Shown: piece by piece, positions 57,700 to 64,000 of the stretch
Layout of the letters: each line of letters opens with the position of its first letter
How positions within the stretch are numbered: the first letter of the stretch is position 1
Assembly: GCA_018806985.1 (NCBI GenBank)
Contig: JADANN010000377.1
Coordinates: 484,501-548,500 of the forward strand
Direction: 5' to 3'
Origin: Angiostrongylus vasorum
Lineage: Eukaryota > Nematoda > Chromadorea > Rhabditida > Metastrongylidae
DNA: 64,000 bases
The notes under the pieces: generated by a model
What the model saw: the letters and a program-made list of their open reading frames with translations, nothing else
The model's database searches: none
What the model was told of the DNA's origin: nothing
Made by a program: the position numbers and the translations under genes

Positions 57700-57818
57700 C
57701 GTGTTTTGCCGACGATTGCTAGGGTACACTGTATGTGAACCACTACAGGAGACGTCATCTTCAAACATTTCTGCACGGCTTTAAGCGTGCTTTGCATAAG
57801 AGACTAACACCGTTGTAA

Positions 57819-57901
57819 GGCGAGATGGCCGAGCGGTCCAAGGCGCTGGTTTTAAGGCACCAGTCCCTTCGGGGGCGTGGGTTCGAATCCCACTCTCGTC
57901 A
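57819..57901 (+). tRNA. tRNA-Leu with 8-base anticodon loop, unit 22
   Basis: Same loop as unit 21; five-G variable arm. Confidence 0.8.
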
Positions 57902-58020
57902 CGTGTTTTGCCGACGATTGCTAGGGTACACTGTATGTGAACCACTACAGGAGACGTCATCTTCAAACATTTCTGCACGGCTTTAAGCGTGCTTTGCATG
58001 AGAGACTAACACCGTTGTAA

Positions 58021-58101
58021 GGCGAGATGGCCGAGGGGTCCAACTCGCTGCACCTAGTGACCACTTCCTTCGGGGTTTGTGTTCGAATTCCACTCTTGTC
58101 A
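58021..58101 (+). pseudogene. tRNA-Leu decayed variant, unit 23
   Basis: V-type (GCACCTAGTGACC); acceptor end TCTTGTCA. Confidence 0.8.
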
Positions 58102-58221
58102 CGTGTTTTGCCGATGACTGCCTGGGTACACTGTATGTGAACCACTGCAGGGAGACGTCATCTTCAAACATTTCTGCACGGCTTTAAGCGTGCTTTGCAT
58201 AAGAGACTAACACCGTTGTAA

Positions 58222-58303
58222 GGCGAGATGGCCGAGCGGTCCAAGGCGCTGGTTTTAGGCACCAGTCCCTTCGGGGGCGTGGGTTCGAATCCCACTCTCG
58301 TCA
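58222..58303 (+). tRNA. tRNA-Leu(TAG), unit 24
   Basis: Consensus gene; trailer AGTATTTT. Confidence 0.95.
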
Positions 58304-58422
58304 AGTATTTTGCCGATGACTGCCTGGGTACACTGTATGTGAACCACTGCAGGAAACGTCATCTTCAAACATTTCTGCACGGCTTTAAGCGTGCTTTGCA
58401 TGAGAGACTAACACCGTTGTAA

Positions 58423-58506
58423 GGCGAGATGGCCGAGCGGTCCAAGGCGCTGGTTTTAAGGCACCAGTCCCTTCGGGGGGCGTGGGTTCGAATCCCACTC
58501 TCGTCA
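58423..58506 (+). tRNA. tRNA-Leu with 8-base anticodon loop, unit 25
   Basis: Loop TTTAAGGC; six-G variable arm. Confidence 0.8.
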
Positions 58507-58625
58507 CGTGTTTTGCCGACGATTGCTAGGGTACACTGTATGTGAACCACTACAGGAAACGTCATCTTCAAACATTTCTGCACGGCTTTAAGCGTGCTTT
58601 GCATGAGAGACTAACACCATTGTAA

Positions 58626-58708
58626 GGCGAGATGGCCGAGCGGTCCAAGGCGCTGGTTTAAGGCACCAGTCCCTTCGGGGGGCGTGGGTTCGAATCCCAC
58701 TCTCGTCA
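58626..58708 (+). tRNA. tRNA-Leu(AAG), unit 26
   Basis: Normal 7-base loop TTAAGGC gives anticodon AAG, the first such copy in the array. Confidence 0.9.
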
Positions 58709-58827
58709 CGTGTTTTGCCGACGATTACTAGGGTACACTGTATGTGAACCACTACAGGAGACGTCATCTTCAAACATTTCTGCACGGCTTTAAGCGTGCT
58801 TTGTATGAGAGACTAACACCATTGTAA

Positions 58828-58910
58828 GGCGAGATGGCCGAGCGGTCCAAGGCGCTGGTTTTAGGCACCAGTCCCTTCGGGGGGCGTGGGTTCGAATCCC
58901 ACTCTCGTCA
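58828..58910 (+). tRNA. tRNA-Leu(TAG), unit 27
   Basis: Consensus gene; the spacer after it has GCGGACG for GCCGACG. Confidence 0.95.
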
Positions 58911-59031
58911 CGTGTTTTGCGGACGATTGCTAGGGTACACTGTATGTGAACCACTACAGGGAGACGTCATCTTCAAACATTTCTGCACGGCTTTAAGCGT
59001 TCCTTTATAGTAGAAACTAACACCATTGTAA

Positions 59032-59116
59032 GGCGAGATGGCCGAGCGGGTCCAAGGCGCTGGTTTTAGGCACCAGTCCCCTTCGGGGGGCGTGGGTTCG
59101 AATCCCACTCTCGTCA
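59032..59116 (+). tRNA. tRNA-Leu(TAG), unit 28
   Basis: Longest copy (85 bases): extra D-loop G and variable arm CCCCTTCGGGGGG. Upstream TTTATAG form. Confidence 0.88.
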
Positions 59117-59236
59117 AGTGTTTTGCCGACGATTGCTACGGTACACTCGTATGTGAACCACTGCAGGAAACGTCATCTTCAAACATTTCTGCACGGCTTT
59201 AAGCGTGCTTTGCATGAGAGACTAACACCATTGTAA

Positions 59237-59320
59237 GGCGAGATGGCCGAGCGGTCCAAGGCGCTGGTTTTAAGGCACCAGTCCCTTCGGGGGGCGTGGG
59301 TTCGAATCCCACTCTCGTCA
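59237..59320 (+). tRNA. tRNA-Leu with 8-base anticodon loop, unit 29
   Basis: Loop TTTAAGGC; arms intact. Confidence 0.8.
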
Positions 59321-59441
59321 CGTGTTTTGCCGACGATTGCCTAGGGGTACACTGTATGTGAACCACTACAGGAGACGTCATCTTCAAACATTTCTGCACG
59401 GCTTTAAGCGTGCTTTGCATGAGAGACTAACACCGTTGTAA

Positions 59442-59524
59442 GGCGAGATGGCCGAGCGGTCCAAGGCGCTGGTTTTAAGGCACCAGTCCCTTCGGGGGCG
59501 TGGGTTCGAATCCCACTCTCGTCA
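59442..59524 (+). tRNA. tRNA-Leu with 8-base anticodon loop, unit 30
   Basis: Loop TTTAAGGC; five-G variable arm. Confidence 0.8.
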
Positions 59525-59643
59525 CGTGTTTTGCCGACGATTGCTAGGGTACACTGTATGTGAACCACTACAGGAGACGTCATCTTCAAACATTTCTGCA
59601 CGGCTTTAAGCGTGCTTTGCATGAGAGACTAACACCGTTGTAA

Positions 59644-59726
59644 GGCGAGATGGCCGAGCGGTCCAAGGCGCTGGTTTTAAGGCACCAGTCCCTTCGGGGG
59701 CGTGGGTTCGAATCCCACTCTCGTCA
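59644..59726 (+). tRNA. tRNA-Leu with 8-base anticodon loop, unit 31
   Basis: Same gene as unit 30, but followed by a hybrid spacer (GATGACTGCCTAGGG). Confidence 0.8.
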
Positions 59727-59846
59727 CGTGTTTTGCCGATGACTGCCTAGGGTACACTGTATGTGAACCACTACAGGAGACGTCATCTTCAAACATTTCT
59801 GCACGGCTTTAAGCGTGCTTTGCATGAGAGACTAACACCGTTGTAA

Positions 59847-59928
59847 GGCGAGATGGCCGAGCGGTCCAAGGCGCTGGTTTAAGGCACCAGTCCCTTCGGG
59901 GGCGTGGGTTCGAATCCCACTCTCGTCA
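59847..59928 (+). tRNA. tRNA-Leu(AAG), unit 32
   Basis: Loop TTAAGGC; five-G variable arm; hybrid spacer GACGACTGCCTAGGG. Confidence 0.9.
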
Positions 59929-60048
59929 CGTGTTTTGCCGACGACTGCCTAGGGTACACTGTATGTGAACCACTGCAGGAAACGTCATCTTCAAACATTT
60001 CTGCACGGCTTTAAGCGTGCTTTGCATGAGAGACTAACACCGTTGTAA

Positions 60049-60130
60049 GGCGAGATGGCCGAGCGGTCCAAGGCGCTGGTTTTAGGCACCAGTCCCTTCG
60101 GGGGCGTGGGTTCGAATCCCACTCTCGTCA
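60049..60130 (+). tRNA. tRNA-Leu(TAG), unit 33
   Basis: Consensus gene; trailer AGTGTTTT. Confidence 0.95.
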
Positions 60131-60249
60131 AGTGTTTTGCCGATGACTGCCTGGGTACACTGTATGTGAACCACTACAGGAGACGTCATCTTCAAACATT
60201 TCTGCACGGCTTTAAGCGTGCTTTGCATAAGAGACTAACACCGTTGTAA

Positions 60250-60332
60250 GGCGAGATGGCCGAGCGGTCCAAGGCGCTGGTTTTAGGCACCAGTCCCTTC
60301 GGGGGGCGTGGGTTCGAATCCCACTCTCGTCA
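60250..60332 (+). tRNA. tRNA-Leu(TAG), unit 34
   Basis: Consensus gene; trailer AGTGTTTT; hybrid spacer. Confidence 0.95.
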
Positions 60333-60452
60333 AGTGTTTTGCCGACGACTGCCTAGGGTACACTGTATGTGAACCACTGCAGGAAACGTCATCTTCAAAC
60401 ATTTCTGCACGGCTTTAAGCGTGCTTTGCATAAGAGACTAACACCGTTGTAA

Positions 60453-60534
60453 GGCGAGATGGCCGAGCGGTCCAAGGCGCTGGTTTTAGGCACCAGTCCC
60501 TTCGGGGGCGTGGGTTCGAATCCCACTCTCGTCA
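60453..60534 (+). tRNA. tRNA-Leu(TAG), unit 35
   Basis: Consensus gene; GACGATTG spacer. Confidence 0.95.
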
Positions 60535-60654
60535 CGTGTTTTGCCGACGATTGCTAGGGTACACTGTATGTGAACCACTACAGGAGACGTCATCTTCAAA
60601 CATTTCTGCACGGCTTTTAAGCGTGCTTTGCATAAGAGACTAACACCGTTGTAA

Positions 60655-60738
60655 GGCGAGATGGCCGAGCGGTCCAAGGCGCTGGTTTTAAGGCACCAGT
60701 CCCTTCGGGGGGCGTGGGTTCGAATCCCACTCTCGTCA
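60655..60738 (+). tRNA. tRNA-Leu with 8-base anticodon loop, unit 36
   Basis: Loop TTTAAGGC; the upstream hairpin has one extra T. Confidence 0.8.
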
Positions 60739-60858
60739 CGTGTTTTGCCGACGATTGCCTAGGGTACACTGTATGTGAACCACTACAGGAGACGTCATCT
60801 TCAAACATTTCTGCACGGCTTTAAGCGTGCTTTGCATAAGAGACTAACACCGTTGTAA

Positions 60859-60940
60859 GGCGAGATGGCCGAGCGGTCCAAGGCGCTGGTTTTAGGCACC
60901 AGTCCCTTCGGGGGCGTGGGTTCGAATCCCACTCTCGTCA
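60859..60940 (+). tRNA. tRNA-Leu(TAG), unit 37
   Basis: Consensus gene. Confidence 0.95.
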
Positions 60941-61059
60941 CGTGTTTTGCCGACGATTGCTAGGGTACACTGTATGTGAACCACTACAGGAGACGTCATC
61001 TTCAAACATTTCTGCACGGCTTTAAGCGTGCTTTGCATAAGAGACTAACACCGTTGTAA

Positions 61060-61141
61060 GGCGAGATGGCCGAGGGGTCCAACTCGCTGCACCTAGTGAC
61101 CACTTCCTTCGGGGTTTGTGTTCGAATTCCACTCTTCGTCA
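61060..61141 (+). pseudogene. tRNA-Leu decayed variant, unit 38
   Basis: V-type with end CTCTTCGTCA, one base longer than units 23 and 46. Confidence 0.8.
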
Positions 61142-61260
61142 CGTGTTTTGCCGATGACTGCCTGGGTACACTGTATGTGAACCACTACAGGAGACGTCAT
61201 CTTCAAACATTTCTGCACGGCTTTAAGCGTGCTTTGCATAAGAGACTAACACCGTTGTAA

Positions 61261-61343
61261 GGCGAGATGGCCGAGCGGTCCAAGGCGCTGGTTTTAGGCA
61301 CCAGTCCCTTCGGGGGGCGTGGGTTCGAATCCCACTCTCGTCA
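61261..61343 (+). tRNA. tRNA-Leu(TAG), unit 39
   Basis: Consensus gene; trailer AGTGTTTT. Confidence 0.95.
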
Positions 61344-61462
61344 AGTGTTTTGCCGATGACTGCCTGGGTACACTGTATGTGAACCACTGCAGGAAACGTC
61401 ATCTTCAAACATTTCTGCACGGCTTTAAGCGTGCTTTGCATGAGAGACTAACACCGTTGTAA

Positions 61463-61544
61463 GGCGAGATGGCCGAGCGGTCCAAGGCGCTGGTTTAAGG
61501 CACCAGTCCCTTCGGGGGCGTGGGTTCGAATCCCACTCTCGTCA
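61463..61544 (+). tRNA. tRNA-Leu(AAG), unit 40
   Basis: Loop TTAAGGC; arms intact. Confidence 0.9.
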
Positions 61545-61663
61545 CGTGTTTTGCCGACGATTGCTAGGGTACACTGTATGTGAACCACTACAGGAGACGT
61601 CATCTTCAAACATTTCTGCACGGCTTTAAGCGTGCTTTGCATAGTAGACTAACACCATTGTAA

Positions 61664-61745
61664 GGCGAGATGGCCGAGCGGTCCAAGGCGCTGGTTTTAG
61701 GCACCAGTCCCTTCGGGGTTTGTGTTCGAATTCCACTCTTCGTCA
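61664..61745 (+). pseudogene. tRNA-Leu chimera, unit 41
   Basis: The 5' half is an ordinary TAG gene with intact anticodon arm. From CTTCGGGG onward it is V-type (TTTGTGTTCGAATTCC, CTCTTCGTCA), as in unit 38. The T arm is mismatched, so function is doubtful. Confidence 0.8.
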
Positions 61746-61864
61746 CGTGTTTTGCCGATGACTGCCTGGGTACACTGTATGTGAACCACTACAGGAGACG
61801 TCATCTTCAAACATTTCTGCACGGCTTTAAGCGTGCTTTGCATGAGAGACTAACACCGTTGTAA

Positions 61865-61946
61865 GGCGAGATGGCCGAGCGGTCCAAGGCGCTGGTTTTA
61901 GGCACCAGTCCCTTCGGGGGCGTGGGTTCGAATCCCACTCTCGTCA
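61865..61946 (+). tRNA. tRNA-Leu(TAG), unit 42
   Basis: Consensus gene; hybrid spacer GACGATTGCCTAGGG. Confidence 0.95.
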
Positions 61947-62066
61947 CGTGTTTTGCCGACGATTGCCTAGGGTACACTGTATGTGAACCACTACAGGAGA
62001 CGTCATCTTCAAACATTTCTCCACGGCTTTAAGCGTGCTTTGCATGAGAGACTAACACCATTGTAA

Positions 62067-62150
62067 GGCGAGATGGCCGAGCGGGTCCAAGGCGCTGGTT
62101 TTAGGCACCAGTCCCTTCGGGGGCTGTGGGTTCGAATCCCACTCTCGTCA
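62067..62150 (+). tRNA. tRNA-Leu(TAG), unit 43
   Basis: Extra D-loop G and an inserted T before the T arm (GGGGGCTGTGGG). Confidence 0.85.
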
Positions 62151-62269
62151 CGTGTTTTGCCGACGATTGCTAGGGTACACTGTATGTGAACCACTACAGG
62201 AAACGTCATCTTCAAACATTTCTGCACGGCTTTAAGCGTGCTTTGCATGAGAGACTAACACCATTGTAA

Positions 62270-62352
62270 GGCGAGATGGCCGAGCGGTCCAAGGCACTGG
62301 TTTAAGGCACCAGTCCCTTCGGGGGGCGTGGGTTCGAATCCCACTCTCGTCA
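62270..62352 (+). tRNA. tRNA-Leu(AAG), unit 44
   Basis: Loop TTAAGGC; G to A just before the anticodon stem (GGCACTGG). Confidence 0.88.
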
Positions 62353-62472
62353 CGTGTTTTGCCGACGATTGCTAGGGTACACTGTATGTGAACCACTACA
62401 GGGAGACGTCATCTTCAAACATTTCTGCACGGCTTTAAGCGTGCTTTGCATGAGAGACTAACACCATTGTAA

Positions 62473-62555
62473 GGCGAGATGGCCGAGCGGTCCAAGGCGC
62501 TGGTTTAAGGCACCAGTCCCTTCGGGGGGCGTGGGTTCGAATCCCACTCTCGTCA
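62473..62555 (+). tRNA. tRNA-Leu(AAG), unit 45
   Basis: Loop TTAAGGC; second of two adjacent AAG copies. Confidence 0.9.
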
Positions 62556-62674
62556 CGTGTTTTGCCGACGATTGCTAGGGTACACTGTATGTGAACCACT
62601 ACAGGAAACGTCATCTTCAAACATTTCTGCACGGCTTTAAGCGTGCTTTGCATGAGAGACTAACACCGTTGTAA

Positions 62675-62755
62675 GGCGAGATGGCCGAGGGGTCCAACTC
62701 GCTGCACCTAGTGACCACTTCCTTCGGGGTTTGTGTTCGAATTCCACTCTTGTCA
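62675..62755 (+). pseudogene. tRNA-Leu decayed variant, unit 46
   Basis: V-type, like unit 23 (GCACCTAGTGACC, CTCTTGTCA). Confidence 0.8.
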
Positions 62756-62873
62756 CGTGTTTTGCCGATGACTGCCTGGGTACACTGTATGTGAACCACT
62801 GCAGGAGACGTCATCTTCAAACATTTCTGCACGGCTTAAGCGTGCTTTGCATGAGAGACTAACACCGTTGTAA

Positions 62874-62956
62874 GGCGAGATGGCCGAGCGGTCCAAGGCG
62901 CTGGTTTTAAGGCACCAGTCCCTTCGGGGGCGTGGGTTCGAATCCCACTCTCGTCA
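62874..62956 (+). tRNA. tRNA-Leu with 8-base anticodon loop, unit 47
   Basis: Loop TTTAAGGC; the upstream hairpin lacks one T. Confidence 0.8.
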
Positions 62957-63076
62957 CGTGTTTTGCCGACGATTGCCTAGGGTACACTGTATGTGAACCA
63001 CTGCAGGAAACGTCATCTTCAAACATTTCTGCACGGCTTTAAGCGTGCTTTGCATGAGAGACTAACACCGTTGTAA

Positions 63077-63160
63077 GGCGAGATGGCCGAGCGGTCCAAG
63101 GCGCTGGTTTTAAGGCACCAGTCCCTTCGGGGGGCGTGGGTTCGAATCCCACTCTCGTCA
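63077..63160 (+). tRNA. tRNA-Leu with 8-base anticodon loop, unit 48
   Basis: Loop TTTAAGGC; six-G variable arm. Confidence 0.8.
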
Positions 63161-63279
63161 CGTGTTTTGCCGACGATTGCTAGGGTACACTGTATGTGAA
63201 CCACTACAGGAGACGTCATCTTCAAACATTTCTGCACGGCTTTAAGCGTGCTTTGCATGAAAGACTAACACCGTTGTAA

Positions 63280-63361
63280 GGCGAGATGGCCGAGCGGTCC
63301 AAGGCGCTGGTTTAAGGCACCAGTCCCTTCGGGGGCGTGGGTTCGAATCCCACTCTCGTCA
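63280..63361 (+). tRNA. tRNA-Leu(AAG), unit 49
   Basis: Loop TTAAGGC; hybrid spacer GATGACTGCTAGGG. Confidence 0.9.
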
Positions 63362-63480
63362 CGTGTTTTGCCGATGACTGCTAGGGTACACTGTATGTGA
63401 ACCACTACAGGAGACGTCATCTTCAAACATTTCTGCACGGCTTTAAGCGTGCTTTGCATGAGAGACTAACACCGTTGTAA

Positions 63481-63562
63481 GGCGAGATGGCCGAGCGGTC
63501 CAAGGCGCTGGTTTTAGGCACCAGTCCCTTCGGGGGCGTGGGTTCGAATCCCACTCTCGTCA
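63481..63562 (+). tRNA. tRNA-Leu(TAG), unit 50
   Basis: Consensus gene. Confidence 0.95.
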
Positions 63563-63681
63563 CGTGTTTTGCCGACGATTGCTAGGGTACACTGTATGTG
63601 AACCACTGCAGGAGACGTCATCTTCAAACATTTCTGCACGGCTTTAAGCGTGCTTTGCATGAGAGACTAACACCGTTGTAA

Positions 63682-63763
63682 GGCGAGATGGCCGAGCGGT
63701 CCAAGGCGCTGGTTTTAGGCACCAGTCCCTTCGGGGGCGTGGGTTCGAATCCCACTCTCGTCA
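63682..63763 (+). tRNA. tRNA-Leu(TAG), unit 51
   Basis: Consensus gene; hybrid spacer GATGATTGCCTAGGGG. Confidence 0.95.
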
Positions 63764-63885
63764 CGTGTTTTGCCGATGATTGCCTAGGGGTACACTGTAT
63801 GTGAACCACTACAGGAGACGTCATCTTCAAACATTTCTGCACGGCTTTTAAGCGTGCTTTGCATAAGAGACTAACACCGTTGTAA

Positions 63886-63968
63886 GGCGAGATGGCCGAG
63901 CGGTCCAAGGCGCTGGTTTTAGGCACCAGTCCCTTCGGGGGGCGTGGGTTCGAATCCCACTCTCGTCA
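63886..63968 (+). tRNA. tRNA-Leu(TAG), unit 52
   Basis: Consensus gene; its spacer is cut by the window edge. Confidence 0.95.
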
Positions 63969-64000
63969 CGTGTTTTGCCGATGACTGCCTAGGGGTACAC

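Larger units (their letters stand above)
53592..64000 (+). repeat. Tandem array of tRNA-Leu units, 52 copies in window, about 202 bp each
   Basis: Each unit is a tRNA-Leu gene of 81-85 bases plus a spacer of about 119 bases, all head to tail. Start-to-start distances are 199-205 bp almost throughout, and 183 bp only between the first two. Ordinary genes have a paired GGCGAGA/TCTCGTC acceptor stem with one G-U, an A box TGGCCGAGCGG, a B box GGTTCGAATCC, a long variable arm as in Leu tRNAs, discriminator A, and TTTT starting 5 bases after it. No CCA is encoded, as expected for a eukaryote. Two spacer types alternate (GACGATTGCTAGGG and GATGACTGCCTGGG), with hybrids. The array is open at the right window edge. 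Confidence 0.97.

Noticed and set aside
53855..63926. Dozens of minus-strand open frames of 60-100 residues repeating every 202 bp
   Set aside because: They are antisense readings of the tRNA units and spacers. Their repetition only reflects the DNA repeat.
53592..64000. Regular repeat-spacer layout as a possible CRISPR array
   Set aside because: Repeats are full tRNA genes of 81-85 bases, spacers are nearly identical to one another, and the DNA is eukaryotic.

Overview
This is eukaryotic, intron-containing, repeat-rich DNA. The best fit is a parasitic nematode, probably a strongylid or hookworm-like worm. That is an inference from four things: multi-exon pepsin-like aspartic protease genes with short introns and TTTCAG-type acceptors, RTE-clade retrotransposons, Penelope-like elements (PLEs) with GIY-YIG endonuclease domains, and a very large tRNA-Leu array. 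No long uninterrupted host gene is present. Layout: 1-3780 holds a Penelope-like element and a second partial copy in inverted orientation. 4022-5547, 16925-19242, 23289-26306 and 38110-40955 hold four copies of one aspartic protease gene, all on the minus strand. The 38110-40955 copy is nearly complete (ten exons, both catalytic Asp motifs kept). The other three are broken. 7823-10605, 15160-16905 and 31570-34480 hold three decayed RTE retrotransposons, two of them joined at the 3' end to the same fragment of a Penelope-like element. 35770-37870 and 52095-53265 hold two more decayed PLEs. Between these lie two tRNA-derived SINE-like families (A and B), a third repeat family (C), and at least 17 copies of a short motif with the layout of a hammerhead ribozyme, six of them with an intact core. 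Some of these motifs sit inside foldback elements. From about 53590 to the right end the window is a head-to-tail array of 52 tRNA-Leu genes or gene relics, all on the plus strand, in units of about 202 bp. Each ordinary unit carries internal A and B boxes and a T4 pol III terminator. Most copies read anticodon TAG. Six read AAG and nine have an 8-base anticodon loop intermediate between the two. Five are a shared decayed variant and one is a chimera of the ordinary and decayed types. The array runs off the window, so its full size is unknown. It is the most unusual feature here, followed by the hammerhead-like motifs and the aspartic protease duplications. Stretches not described are AT-rich intergenic DNA in which I recognise no gene.
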